From Aquamicrobium defluvii (GTDB taxonomy: Bacteria > Pseudomonadota > Alphaproteobacteria > Rhizobiales > Rhizobiaceae): a stretch of DNA of 64,000 nucleotides. The position numbers were made by a program, and so were the translations under genes. Shown here piece by piece: positions 1 through 10,273 of this stretch. The stretch lies in NCBI RefSeq assembly GCF_004363725.1, contig NZ_SNZF01000007.1, forward strand, positions 117,236 through 181,235, given 5' to 3'. The notes below the pieces were generated by a model. That model worked only from the letters and a program-made list of their open reading frames with translations, did not search any database and was not told where the DNA came from. Numbering within the stretch: position 1 is the stretch's first letter; every line of letters starts with the position of its first letter.

Positions 1-963
1 CACGAAACGCAGCGTGTCGCGCACCGGACCCAGCACCTGCGGCGTGCAGCGCAGCGAATAGGCATCCTGCGGCGGCTGGCGTTCGGGATCGCGGCCGATG
101 CCGCCGTCGATGAGGGTGCTGCCGTCGAGCAGCGCGCGGATGTTGGCAGCACTTTCGATCTGGCCGGCATGGCCGCGCGCCTCGTGCAGTTCGGGAATGA
201 AGGCGTCGCCGAAGCCCATCAGCGCCTCGATCGACATGGCTGCCGCAACCTCGGCCGTGGCCAGCAGGTTCTCGGCATCGGCCAGCGCCAGCGCCGTCTG
301 CGCGGTGGAGAAGGACGTGCCGTTGAGCAGCGCCAGCCCTTCCTTGGCGCCGAGCACGATGCGCCCGATGCCGGCCGCTTCCATCGCGGCGACGCCGGAC
401 ATCAGTTCGCCGCGATGGCGCGCCATGCCGCTGTCGAGCACTTCCTCGCCGGCCTCGTCACGGGACATGACCAGCGCCACATGGGCAAGCGGGATGAGAT
501 CGCCGCTGGCGCCGAGCGAGCCATATTCGGGCACAGCGGGGATCACGTCACGCGCCAGCATGTCGAGAATGGTCTCGACCACCACGTCGCGCACGGCGGA
601 ATAGCCGCGCGTGAGGCTGGCGGCGCGGATCAGCATGGCCGCGCGCACCACCTCGTCATCGAGATGCCGGCCGACGCCGGCGGCGTTCGAGATCACCAGC
701 CGCCGCGACAGGTCGCGCGCCTGCGCCGAGGTCCTGAACGCCTGCCGGCCGGAAAGCGAGCCGAACCCGGTATTGATGGAATAGATCGCCTGCGCCGGCT
801 CGCCCCGGTCCATCCGGGCCGACAGCTCCGCCACCCAGTCCGCGCTCGGCCGCATCGCGGCGCGCGCCGCGTCGGAGAGGTCCACAGGCCGGCCGTGACG
901 CGCCACCGCCATGAGGTCGTCGAGGGTTACGGCTTCCGGGCCGAGTTGCAGCGCCTTGCCCAT
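1..963 (-). CDS. hutH: Histidine ammonia-lyase, N-terminal 321 residues (cut by window edge)
   Basis: First enzyme of histidine degradation: non-oxidative removal of ammonia from L-histidine to give trans-urocanate in the cytoplasm. Read on the minus strand from the ATG at 963-961, the protein begins MGKALQLGPEAV. It contains the strand YSINTGFGSL near residues 61-70 and GSLGASGDL near 148-156, whose Ala152-Ser153-Gly154 triad forms the MIO electrophile of the aromatic ammonia-lyase family. About 320 of the roughly 510 residues usual for HutH lie in the window. A GGAGAGG ribosome-binding site sits about 9 bp upstream, inside the end of the hisC-like gene, so the two genes are probably translated together. 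The hut neighbourhood makes HutH much likelier than a phenylalanine or tyrosine lyase. Confidence 0.93.
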   Translation of the reverse strand, partial: MGKALQLGPEAVTLDDLMAVARHGRPVDLSDAARAAMRPSADWVAELSARMDRGEPAQAIYSINTGFGSLSGRQAFRTSAQARDLSRRLVISNAAGVGRHLDDEVVRAAMLIRAASLTRGYSAVRDVVVETILDMLARDVIPAVPEYGSLGASGDLIPLAHVALVMSRDEAGEEVLDSGMARHRGELMSGVAAMEAAGIGRIVLGAKEGLALLNGTSFSTAQTALALADAENLLATAEVAAAMSIEALMGFGDAFIPELHEARGHAGQIESAANIRALLDGSTLIDGGIGRDPERQPPQDAYSLRCTPQVLGPVRDTLRFV

Positions 964-965
964 TT

Positions 966-2066
966 CTATGTCCTCTCCTGAATTTCACGCCATGCCGCCG
1001 CTGCGGCGAGAACGGCGGCCGTATCGGCATCGTTGCCGGTGGTGATGCGCACGCCTTCGTCGGCGAAGCAGCGCACCGCGATGCCCGCATCCCTGAAATG
1101 CGCGGTGAGCGCCGCGGCCTGCCCGCCAACGGCAAGCCACAGGAAATTGGCCCGCGATTGCGCGACCGGGAAACCCAGCGCGCACAGGCCGGACGCCATG
1201 CGCCCGCGCTGACTGGCGTTGTTCTGCGCCCGCGCCTCCACCGCTTCGGGAGCCTCCAGGGCGGCCAGTGCCGCGGCAACCACCGGGGCGGGCAGCGGGA
1301 ACGGCGGGGCCACGGCATGCAGGGCGTTGACGATCCGCGGGTCGGCCAGACAGTAGCCTGCACGCAACCCGGCAAGGCCCCACGCCTTGGAGAAGGTGCG
1401 CAGGATCACGAGATTGCCATGGCGCGTGAGACGCCGGGCCGGCGAGACCGCGACGGTGCCGGCGTCATCGGCATAGTCGGCATAGGCTTCGTCGAGCACC
1501 ACGAGCACATGGGCCGGCAAGGCCGCGATCAGGGCGTCCAGTTCGTCGGCATCGAGCGCCGTGCCGGTCGGATTGTTGGGGTTGCACAGGATCGCCACCC
1601 GGCAGCCGGCCCCCACGGCGTTGCATATCGCCGCCGGATCGGCGCGGTGCTCGTTGTCGAGCGGCACCTCGACCAGTCGCGCGCCGGCCAGGCCGGCAAT
1701 GATCGGATAGGCTTCGTAGGAGCGCCACGGCACGACGATCTCGTCGCCCGGATCGCACCATGCGCGCACGATCTGGTCGAGCAGGACGATCGAGCCGGCG
1801 GCGACCGCGACCATGTCCGCGCCGACGCCATGGCGGCGCGCCAGAGCTTCGGCCAGCGCCTCGCCGCGCAGGTCGGGATAGCGGTTGCCTCCCGACAATG
1901 CGGCCATCGCTGCCTCCACCACGGCGGGCGACGGCCCTTCCGGGGCCTCGTTGGAGCCGAGACGGTGGCGGAACGCCTGCCCCTGCCCCGCCCGCCCCCT
2001 GCCGTAGCCCGGCAGGCCGTCGAGCCTGCCGCTGGCAGGCGGCACCCGTGTATCGACATCTGTCAT
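966..2066 (-). CDS. Histidinol-phosphate aminotransferase-like PLP enzyme (HisC family)
   Basis: Fold-type I aminotransferase of 366 residues, the usual HisC length. Seen: substrate-side GSNEAPEGPSP (37-47), CNPNNPTGT (161-169), LDEAYADY (191-198) and TFSKAWGLAGLRAGY, whose Lys227 should bind pyridoxal phosphate. HisC normally makes L-histidinol phosphate in histidine biosynthesis. Here it lies between TRAP transporter genes and hutH and stops 2 bp before the hutH start, so a catabolic or side role is likelier, for instance transamination of histidine or an imidazole analogue. That is inference from context. No other his biosynthesis gene is in the window, so hisC is not assigned as a symbol. 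Confidence 0.85.
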   Translation of the reverse strand: MTDVDTRVPPASGRLDGLPGYGRGRAGQGQAFRHRLGSNEAPEGPSPAVVEAAMAALSGGNRYPDLRGEALAEALARRHGVGADMVAVAAGSIVLLDQIVRAWCDPGDEIVVPWRSYEAYPIIAGLAGARLVEVPLDNEHRADPAAICNAVGAGCRVAILCNPNNPTGTALDADELDALIAALPAHVLVVLDEAYADYADDAGTVAVSPARRLTRHGNLVILRTFSKAWGLAGLRAGYCLADPRIVNALHAVAPPFPLPAPVVAAALAALEAPEAVEARAQNNASQRGRMASGLCALGFPVAQSRANFLWLAVGGQAAALTAHFRDAGIAVRCFADEGVRITTGNDADTAAVLAAAAAWREIQERT

Positions 2067-2075
2067 CGCCGGATC

Positions 2076-3656
<1,581 letters not shown>

Positions 3657-3657
3657 G

Positions 3658-4200
3658 TCAGGCGCTTCCGGTCCGGTTGTCGAAGACGGCGACGTCGCTG
3701 CCGCCGATCACGGCGATGGCGCGCAGCAATATGGCCAGCGACTGGATCACCAGCAGCGCGACGAAGGCCAGGATAACCGTCTTGAGCAGATAGATGGCGG
3801 GCAAACCGCCGAAGAAGAGCGCACCCTCGCGGATGGCCCAGGCGGCGCGAACGTAAGGCCAGCCGAACCAGCCCAGTATGATGCACAACGGCATGATGCC
3901 GAACAGCACGCAGCCAAGGTCGACCCAGGCTCTGGCCCGGGCCGATGCCTTCGCGTAGAACATGTCTACACGCACATGATCGTCGCAGAGATAGGAATAG
4001 CCCACCATGAGCATGAACAGCGTGGCGTGGGCGTAGGTTACCGAATCCTGGAGCATGCTGTTGGTGGAGTGGAACACGTAGCGCAGTCCCACCGTCGAGA
4101 ATTTCAGCAGGACGACCGCCGCCACCAGCCACGGGAGCGTTTGCCCCAGTACGCGAGACGGCCAGTCCAGCACACGGCTGATGGCGACAAGTCGGTTCAT
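3658..4200 (-). CDS. TRAP transporter small permease (DctQ family)
   Basis: Small membrane subunit of the TRAP system, needed together with the DctM-type subunit. The 180-residue protein shows four hydrophobic segments: LPWLVAAVVLLKFSTVGLRY, ATLFMLMVGYSYL, LFGIMPLCIILGWFGWPYV and the C-terminal VILAFVALLVIQSLAILL. Charged DDHVRVDMFYAK follows the second segment; this Val-Arg-Val-Asp motif is characteristic of DctQ. It lies between the binding-protein gene (13 bp gap) and the large permease (1 bp gap), so the three form one transcription unit. Confidence 0.92.
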   Translation of the reverse strand: MNRLVAISRVLDWPSRVLGQTLPWLVAAVVLLKFSTVGLRYVFHSTNSMLQDSVTYAHATLFMLMVGYSYLCDDHVRVDMFYAKASARARAWVDLGCVLFGIMPLCIILGWFGWPYVRAAWAIREGALFFGGLPAIYLLKTVILAFVALLVIQSLAILLRAIAVIGGSDVAVFDNRTGSA

Positions 4201-4213
4201 GATCGCGCCATCC

Positions 4214-5317
4214 TCAGCCTTCGGCGAAAGGAAGGGTGCGCGCGTTCATCTCGCCGGCGAAGGCATAGGGTGCGTATTCCGCCATCAGGTTGCGGAACTT
4301 GGCATAGCTTCCCATGACCTCGCGCACCACCGGATCGGGATCGGCCAGCAGTTCCTCGACCATCTCGTTGGCGGCGACGGCCAGACCCTCGACGATGGGT
4401 TGCGGCACGAGGCGGACATTGACGCCATGCTCGGCCTTGAGGATGCGCACCGTCTTGGCGTTGTTGATCTCGTAGTCCATGGTGGTCTCGTCCGCCGCCG
4501 ACATCGCCACTGTCTTGACGATGAGTTTCAGATCGTCCGGCAGCGCATTGTAGGCGGAAGCGTTCATCACGATCTCCTCCGTGGAGGAGGGCTCGCCGGG
4601 GCCGGGGCCGTAATAGTTCTTGGCGATCTGATGGAAGCCGAAGGAGAAGTCGTTCCACGGGCCCACGAACTCTCCCGCGTCGATGGTGCCGGACTGAAGC
4701 GCCTGGAATACCTCGCCGCCCGGCAGCGTGACCACCGCGACGCCGACACGGCGCAGCATCTCGCCCGCGAAGCCGGTGGTGCGGATGCGCAGGCCGCGCA
4801 GGTCATCGAGCGTGTGGATCTCGTTGCGGAACCAGCCGAACCACTGCGGGCCCGTGCCGCCGGCGAGGAAGCCCTTGAGGCCGAAGCCGTCATAGATGTT
4901 GTCGTAGAGCTCCTGGCCGCCGCCCCAGTACATCCAGCCCAGCTGCTCGAACATGGTGAGGCCGAAGGGGAAGGAGCCGAACAGGCCGATCGCCTTGTTC
5001 TTGGAAATCCAGTAGGCCGGAACCGAATGGTAGATCTGCGCCACGCCCTGCGAGACGGCATCGAAGACGCCGAAGGCCGGAACGATCTCGCCCGCGCCAT
5101 GCACGTTGATGACCAGCCTTCCGCCCGAAAGGTCGGTGATGCGCTTGGCGATGCGCCTTGCGCTGTCGTCGAGGCCGGGGGCCCCGGTCGGCCAGGACGT
5201 GACCATGTCCCACTCGATCCGGCTCTGCGCGATCGCTGGCGCAGCCAGGCCCGCTCCAGTCGCGGCAACAGCCGCTCCGCTAAGGAAATTTCTCCTGTGC
5301 ACAGTGCGTTCTCCCAT
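4214..5317 (-). CDS. TRAP transporter periplasmic substrate-binding protein (DctP family)
   Basis: Extracytoplasmic receptor of the TRAP system, 367 residues. The N-terminus has a twin-arginine-type signal, HRRNFLSGAAVAATGAGLAAPAIAQ, so the protein is probably exported folded. Mature features fit DctP: DMVTSWPTGAPGLDDSARR near the start and the ligand-arginine region IRTTGFAGEMLRRVGVAVVTLPGGEVFQALQSG. The first ATG (5317) has no good ribosome-binding site. A GTG at 5302-5300 lies 7 bp after GGGAGA and would give a protein starting with the twin-arginine motif, so it is a credible alternative start. It is first gene of dctPQM with its own promoter and candidate HutC operator upstream. Ligand inferred to be histidine or urocanate from context only. 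Confidence 0.92.
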   Translation of the reverse strand: MGERTVHRRNFLSGAAVAATGAGLAAPAIAQSRIEWDMVTSWPTGAPGLDDSARRIAKRITDLSGGRLVINVHGAGEIVPAFGVFDAVSQGVAQIYHSVPAYWISKNKAIGLFGSFPFGLTMFEQLGWMYWGGGQELYDNIYDGFGLKGFLAGGTGPQWFGWFRNEIHTLDDLRGLRIRTTGFAGEMLRRVGVAVVTLPGGEVFQALQSGTIDAGEFVGPWNDFSFGFHQIAKNYYGPGPGEPSSTEEIVMNASAYNALPDDLKLIVKTVAMSAADETTMDYEINNAKTVRILKAEHGVNVRLVPQPIVEGLAVAANEMVEELLADPDPVVREVMGSYAKFRNLMAEYAPYAFAGEMNARTLPFAEG

Positions 5318-5327
5318 TTATGTTTAG

Positions 5328-5372
5328 TTGTATATATCAATCAGTATCAATCGCGATTTGCGAATGTGTCAA
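5328..5372 (-). promoter_or_regulatory. Candidate promoter and HutC operator for the TRAP-hisC-hutH operon
   Basis: On the minus strand a TTGACA box (5372-5367), a 17-bp spacer and TGATAC (5349-5344) form a good sigma-70 promoter. Directly downstream, the plus-strand reading of 5328-5340 is TTGTATATATCAA. It matches TTGTATATACCAA at the hutU promoter except for one base and resembles the known HutC site TTGTATATACAA. Its position at the likely start of transcription suits repression relieved by urocanate. Motif matches are seen; function is inferred. Confidence 0.55.
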
Positions 5373-5442
5373 GACAAAAATGACGTGCGCAAGGAGCAAG
5401 TTTGTAAAGCCGGATTATCCTGTATGATTTTTTTGGCGGCGC

Positions 5443-6204
5443 TCAGTGCGGAACGGTCATGCGTCCGGCAAGGCTGAACCGGGTTCCGGGGTGGAGCAGC
5501 CGCGCGCTGGTGGCGATCAGGCCGCGCGACCATGTGCGGCGGCGCAGGAGCAGCAGCGGTTCGCCGGGCTGCATCTCGAGCAGGGCACGCGACTGCTCGT
5601 CGGCGGTCACGGCCTGGATCACGTGCTCGACCTCTTTAAGCGGGCCCATGGCCATCAGGTGCTCGTTGGGGGTGATGCGGGTGAAATCCTGTTCCAGATA
5701 GTCCGGCGCAAACAGCGGATTGACGTAGCGATCCTCGATCTGCAGCGGCCGCCCGTTCTCCCGGTGCACGAGGAGCGAGTGGAAAACGGTCGATCCCGGC
5801 ACGACATTCATCTCCGTTGCCAGCGAAAGATCGCAATTTATAGCCTCCATGACATGCACATCGGTGGTGTGGCGATTGCCGCGGGCCTCGATCTCGGCAT
5901 GGATATTGCGCAGCTCCAGAAAGGTCGACTGGCTGCTCCTGGGGGCGACGAAGGTGCCCGCGCCCTGCTTGCGCATCAGCACGCCGGCCGCCGAGAGGTC
6001 GCGCAGGGCGATGTGGATCGTCATGCGCGACGCGCCGAGCTGCTCCACAAGCTGCGCCTCCGACGGGATCCGGGTGCCTTCCGGCCATTCGCCCGAATCG
6101 ATCTTCTGCAGCACATAGTTGCGGACCTGCTGGCCCAGCGACAGCGCAATGCCGTCCGCATCCGTGGCGTTGCCAAATCCGACTGCTCTAGTCCGTTTGT
6201 TCAT
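5443..6204 (-). CDS. hutC: GntR-family histidine utilisation repressor (HutC type)
   Basis: Transcriptional repressor of 253 residues. An N-terminal GntR winged helix-turn-helix (about 25-95: QQVRNYVLQKIDSGEWPEGT, then PSEAQLVEQLGASRMTIHIALRDL) is followed by a UTRA ligand domain (about 110-245) of the HutC subfamily. In known hut systems urocanate binds the UTRA domain and releases DNA. The start has extra residues before the domain but the family length is normal. It heads the minus-strand hut genes and is divergent from hutU. Candidate operators lie at both hut promoters (5328-5340 and 6328-6349). Confidence 0.88.
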   Translation of the reverse strand: MNKRTRAVGFGNATDADGIALSLGQQVRNYVLQKIDSGEWPEGTRIPSEAQLVEQLGASRMTIHIALRDLSAAGVLMRKQGAGTFVAPRSSQSTFLELRNIHAEIEARGNRHTTDVHVMEAINCDLSLATEMNVVPGSTVFHSLLVHRENGRPLQIEDRYVNPLFAPDYLEQDFTRITPNEHLMAMGPLKEVEHVIQAVTADEQSRALLEMQPGEPLLLLRRRTWSRGLIATSARLLHPGTRFSLAGRMTVPH

Positions 6205-6303
6205 GTCTCACTCGCCTGTGGCTGTCTGCGACTTGTCATAACACGTTAAAGCCGACTGGCCCGATAATCCAGAAGTTGCATAAAAAAGACCCTGCCCCTC
6301 GTC

Positions 6304-6349
6304 TTGACAAGGGTTGGCGGTTCCAATTATACAAACTTGTATATACCAA
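6304..6349 (+). promoter_or_regulatory. hutU promoter with overlapping HutC operator
   Basis: TTGACA at 6304-6309, an 18-bp spacer and TATACA at 6328-6333 make a near-consensus promoter about 50 bp before hutU. The -10 box is part of a perfect inverted repeat, TATACAA-AC-TTGTATA (6328-6343). The right arm continues as TTGTATATACCAA (6337-6349), the motif also found at the TRAP operon promoter. A repressor bound here would cover the -10 element. Confidence 0.6.
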
Positions 6350-6377
6350 TATATGATAACCAAGAGAGGAGACCTCG

Positions 6378-8078
6378 ATGGGAAAGCCTGAAATTCTGTA
6401 TTCCGTCCGCGCCATGGGTGGGAACAATCTGCGCTGCAAGGGCTGGAAGCAGGAAGGCATCCTGCGGATGCTTGAAAACAACATGGAGAACGCCGAGCAC
6501 CCGGAGGAGCTGGTGATCTACGGCGGCATCGGAAAATGCGCCCGCAACTGGGAAAGCTATCACGCCATCGTAAAGTCGTTGCAGGAGCTTGAAAACGACG
6601 AAACGCTGGTCGTGCAGTCGGGCATGCCGGTGGCGGTGTTCCGCACCAATACGCTCGCCCCGCGCGTGGTCATGGCCACCACCAACATCATGAAGGCCAC
6701 CTGGCCGGTCTTCTACGACCTCCAGGACAAGAACCTGACGATCTACGCCCAGTACACGGCGGCGCCGTGGGAATATATCGGCACGCAGGGCGTGATCCAG
6801 GGCACCTTCCAGACCCTCGTCGCGATCCGCGACCAGAAGTTCGGCGGCGACATGCGCGGCCGCATCCTGCTCACCGCCGGCATGGGCGGCATGGGCGGCA
6901 ACCAGCCGCGCGCCATGACGATGCTGGGCGGCGTGTGCATCTGCGCCGACGTCGACGAGAAGGTCGTCAAGCACCGGCTGGAGGTCGGCTATTGCGACGT
7001 GATCGTCCACGACTTCGACGAAGCCGTGCGCATGGCGAAGGAAGCGGCGGCGGAAAAGCGCCCGCTGGGCATCGCCCTGATGGGCAACGCGGCCGAGGTT
7101 CTGCGCAAGGCGCGCGACACCGGTTTCGCCCCCGACATCATCACCGACATGACCCCGGCGCACGATCCGCTGTCCTACATCCCCGAGGGCCTGACCGTCG
7201 AAGAGGCGAGAGAGCTGCGCAAGGCCGACCGCGACGAATATTTCCGCCGCGCCGGCGCTTCGATGATCGAGCAGCTTTCGATCATGAACGAGTTCTACGA
7301 CCGTGGCGTGCAGGTGTTCGAGTACGGCAACTCGCTGCGCAAGGAAAGCCGCGACGCGGGCATGCCGGTGGACGAGGCCATGAAGATCCCCGGCTTCGTG
7401 GCGGCCTATATCCGTCCGCTGTTCTGCGAGGGTCGCGGACCGTTCCGCTGGATCTGCCTGTCGCGCGATCCGCAGGATCTCGCCCGTCTCGACGATCTGG
7501 TCGAGGAAATGTTCGCGGATGACGAGCTGGTCACCGGCTGGATCCGCCTTGCCCGCAAGCATATCCCGATCGAGGGTCTGCCGGCGCGCATCTGCTATCT
7601 GGGCTTCGGCCAGCGCAAGGCGTTCGGCATGCGCGTCAACGAGCTGGTGCGTTCGGGCGAGCTCAAGGGCCCGGTGGCCTTCTCCCGCGACAATCTCGAC
7701 TCCGGCTCGATCGTCAACCCGACCTTCGAATCCGAGCGGATGAAGGATGGCAGCGACCTGATCTCCGACTGGCCCTATCTCAACGCGCTGCTCAACGTCG
7801 CGGCGGGTGCCGATCTGGTCGCCATTCAGGAGAACTACTCGATGGGCGAGGCCGTCCACACCGGCGTGACCATGATCGCCGACGGCTCCGACGAGGCAGA
7901 CGTGCGGCTCGCCGCCTGCCTCACCACGGACTCCGGCATCGGCGTGGTTCGCCATGCGCAGGCCGGCTACGACATCGCCCGCAAGGCCGCTTCCGAGCGC
8001 TTTGCCAAGGATGGCGTCCAGGTTCCGCTGTGGTGGACCCCGACGGCGACCTTCGGGCCCGACGACCTGAAGCGCTAG
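6378..8078 (+). CDS. hutU: Urocanate hydratase (urocanase)
   Basis: Second step of histidine breakdown: urocanate plus water gives 4-imidazolone-5-propionate, using tightly bound NAD+. The 566-residue protein has the standard length and no gaps. Recognisable parts are the N-terminal RCKGWKQEGILRMLENNMEN, VIYGGIGKCARNW, the glycine-rich LLTAGMGGMGGNQPRA of the NAD site, and C-terminal HAGVTMIADGS-like residues (HTGVTMIADGSDEAD). A GAGAGGAGA ribosome-binding site precedes the ATG. It is first of hutUIGF and separated from hutI by 126 bp with two hairpins. Confidence 0.97.
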   Translation: MGKPEILYSVRAMGGNNLRCKGWKQEGILRMLENNMENAEHPEELVIYGGIGKCARNWESYHAIVKSLQELENDETLVVQSGMPVAVFRTNTLAPRVVMATTNIMKATWPVFYDLQDKNLTIYAQYTAAPWEYIGTQGVIQGTFQTLVAIRDQKFGGDMRGRILLTAGMGGMGGNQPRAMTMLGGVCICADVDEKVVKHRLEVGYCDVIVHDFDEAVRMAKEAAAEKRPLGIALMGNAAEVLRKARDTGFAPDIITDMTPAHDPLSYIPEGLTVEEARELRKADRDEYFRRAGASMIEQLSIMNEFYDRGVQVFEYGNSLRKESRDAGMPVDEAMKIPGFVAAYIRPLFCEGRGPFRWICLSRDPQDLARLDDLVEEMFADDELVTGWIRLARKHIPIEGLPARICYLGFGQRKAFGMRVNELVRSGELKGPVAFSRDNLDSGSIVNPTFESERMKDGSDLISDWPYLNALLNVAAGADLVAIQENYSMGEAVHTGVTMIADGSDEADVRLAACLTTDSGIGVVRHAQAGYDIARKAASERFAKDGVQVPLWWTPTATFGPDDLKR

Positions 8079-8089
8079 AGCATTTTGCA

Positions 8090-8177
8090 GTCAGAGGGAA
8101 TCGTCTGACGTCGCAGAAATGCGGCCAGGTAAAAATGGAGCAGCGGAAGCAGCGTTCGTCAGAACGCCCGCTGCTCC
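8090..8177 (+). other. Two hairpins in the hutU-hutI gap
   Basis: GTCAGA (8090-8095) pairs with TCTGAC (8104-8109) around an 8-nt loop. Then GGAGCAGCGG (8137-8146) pairs with CCGCTGCTCC (8168-8177), enclosing GCGTTC-GTCA-GAACGC with a 5-nt bulge on one side. The larger is a strong RNA structure with no U-tract, so an mRNA-stability or partial-attenuation role is likelier than termination. The first resembles a short intergenic palindrome common in Rhizobiales. Confidence 0.5.
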
Positions 8178-8204
8178 AAAGGCAAAAGACGGGAGGACAC
8201 CGAC

Positions 8205-9455
8205 ATGGCACGGATCACGGCGCTTATCGAAAACGCAGGGCAGGTTCTGACCTGCGCGGCCGATGCCCCGGACCTTGTCGGCGTCCGGACCGATGCGGCG
8301 GTGGCGATCAGCGATGACGTCATCGCCGCCGTCGGCACCCCGGCCGAGATCGCCGCCGCCCACGATCTGGGCGACGCGCAGCGCATCGACGCGGGCGGCG
8401 GGCTGGTCATGCCCGGTTTCGTCGATTGCCACACCCATCTCGTCTTCCACCGCTCGCGGGTGGAGGAATATGCGCAGCGCGTGCAGGGCCGCAGCCCTGC
8501 CGAAATCCGCGCCATGGGCATTCCCATGGGCATATCGGCCACCGCGCGGATGATGCGCGAGGCCAGCGAGGAGCAGCTTGCCGAAAGCGCCGCCGAGCGG
8601 CTGGCGCATATGCTCTCCTTCGGCACCACCACGGTCGAAAGCAAGAGCGGCTACGGCCTCAACACCGCGACCGAGATCAAGATGCTCGAGGTCAACCGTG
8701 CGCTGAACATGCGCCAGCCGATCGAGGTCGTTTCCACCTTCCTCGGCGCCCATGAATTTCCCGAGGACCGCAGCCGCGAGGCGTACATCGCCGAGATTCT
8801 CGACGAGATGATACCCGAGGTCGCCCGGCGCGGACTGGCCGAGTTCAACGACGTCTATTGCGACGACGGCTATTATACGGTCGCCGAATCCCGCGCGATC
8901 CTCGAACGCGGTCTCGAATACGGGCTCAAGGTGAAGATCCACACCGACGCCTATTCCCATATCGGCGGCTCGACCCTTGCGGCCGACCTCCAGGCAGTTT
9001 CCGCCGACCACATGAACTACACCGCGCCGGAGGAATATGAGGCGCTGCGCAAGGCCGGCGTGGTGTGCGTGGTCATGCCCGCGCTCGACTTCGCGGTCGG
9101 GCATTCGCGCCCCTTCGATGCGCGCGCCATGATGGATGCGGGCCTGACGCTCGCGCTGGCGACCGACATGTGTCCGGGCTGCTGGCTGGAATCCATGCCT
9201 TTCGTGGTTCAGCTCGCCTGCCGGCTCTATCGCTTCGGTCCGGCGGAGGCGATCCGGGCGGGAACGCTGCATGCGGCAAGGGCGCTCGATCGCGCCGACC
9301 GCATCGGCTCGCTCGAAGCCGGCAAGCAGGCCGACATCGCCATCTTCCCCTATGAGCGCTACGAGGACATGGCCTACCGTCTCGGGCGCGGCCGGGCGCG
9401 CACGGTGCTCAAGGCCGGGCGGATCGTGTTCGCCGACGACCGGGAAACCGCATGA
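8205..9455 (+). CDS. hutI: Imidazolonepropionase
   Basis: Third hut step: a metal-dependent amidohydrolase that opens 4-imidazolone-5-propionate to N-formimino-L-glutamate. The 416 residues match HutI length. The metal-binding start VMPGFVDCHTHLVF lies near 67-80, the substrate loop SKSGYGLNTATEIKML near 146-161, KVKIHTDAYSHIGG near 244-257, and LATDMCPGCWLESMPF near 320-335 carries the catalytic-site Asp. A GGGAGGA ribosome-binding site lies 8 bp before the ATG. The stop overlaps the hutG start (ATGA), so translation is coupled. Confidence 0.96.
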   Translation: MARITALIENAGQVLTCAADAPDLVGVRTDAAVAISDDVIAAVGTPAEIAAAHDLGDAQRIDAGGGLVMPGFVDCHTHLVFHRSRVEEYAQRVQGRSPAEIRAMGIPMGISATARMMREASEEQLAESAAERLAHMLSFGTTTVESKSGYGLNTATEIKMLEVNRALNMRQPIEVVSTFLGAHEFPEDRSREAYIAEILDEMIPEVARRGLAEFNDVYCDDGYYTVAESRAILERGLEYGLKVKIHTDAYSHIGGSTLAADLQAVSADHMNYTAPEEYEALRKAGVVCVVMPALDFAVGHSRPFDARAMMDAGLTLALATDMCPGCWLESMPFVVQLACRLYRFGPAEAIRAGTLHAARALDRADRIGSLEAGKQADIAIFPYERYEDMAYRLGRGRARTVLKAGRIVFADDRETA

Positions 9456-10273
9456 GCCCCGTCGAGGTCCTTTCGGGCGACAGCCCGGTCATCCTCGGCC
9501 AGCCGCATGGCGGCACCCATGTGCCGGACGCCCTTCTTGGGCGGCTGAACTCCACGGGCCGCGCGCTCGCCGACACCGACTGGCATATCGGACAGCTCTA
9601 TGACGGGCTCCTGCCCGGGGCGACGGTGGTGCGCGCCACCTTCCACCGCTATGTCATCGACGCCAATCGCAGCCCGGAAGGAACCTCCCTCTATCCGGGG
9701 CAGAACACCACGGACCTGTGCCCGCTGACCGACTTCGACGGCGAGGCGATCTGGAACCCCGGTCAGGAACCGTCGCAGGATGAGGTGGCCGCGCGCTGCG
9801 GAGCGTTCCACCGTCCCTACCACGAGACGCTGGCTGCCGAAATCGATCGCGTGCGCGCCCGCCACGGCGTCGCCATCCTCTATGACTGCCATTCGATCCG
9901 TTCGCGGATTCCGTTCCTGTTTCCGGGAACCCTGCCGGTTTTCTCCATCGGCACCAACGGCGGCGCCTCGTGCTCTCCTGCAATCGAGGGCGCCGCGCAC
10001 GATGCCTGCCTGCGCGCGCCCGGCTTCGACACCGTCCTCAACGGCCGTTTTCGCGGCGGCTGGACGACGCGTCACTATGGCCGCCCCGGGGAAGGCGTCC
10101 ACGCAATCCAGATGGAACTTGCCCAGCGCGCCTATCTCGCCGCCGAGGCCGCACCGTGGACATATGACGCCGGCCGCGCCGGGCGGCTGCGCAACGCGCT
10201 TCAACCCATTCTTGTCGAACTGGACCGCATTGCCCGTTCGGGCGTGCTCGCCGACCGGAGGAACCCGCAATGA
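9452..10273 (+). CDS. hutG: N-formylglutamate deformylase
   Basis: Final step of the five-step route: hydrolyses N-formyl-L-glutamate to glutamate and formate. The 273-residue protein shows the family signature GQPHGGTHVPDALLGRLN and the metal-binding DTDWHIGQLYD near residues 42-52, plus ILYDCHSIRSRIPFLFPG near 147-164. Overlap of 4 bp with both hutI and hutF indicates one polycistronic mRNA. Presence of HutF next door confirms the formylglutamate branch rather than direct formiminoglutamase. Confidence 0.95.
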   Translation: MSPVEVLSGDSPVILGQPHGGTHVPDALLGRLNSTGRALADTDWHIGQLYDGLLPGATVVRATFHRYVIDANRSPEGTSLYPGQNTTDLCPLTDFDGEAIWNPGQEPSQDEVAARCGAFHRPYHETLAAEIDRVRARHGVAILYDCHSIRSRIPFLFPGTLPVFSIGTNGGASCSPAIEGAAHDACLRAPGFDTVLNGRFRGGWTTRHYGRPGEGVHAIQMELAQRAYLAAEAAPWTYDAGRAGRLRNALQPILVELDRIARSGVLADRRNPQ

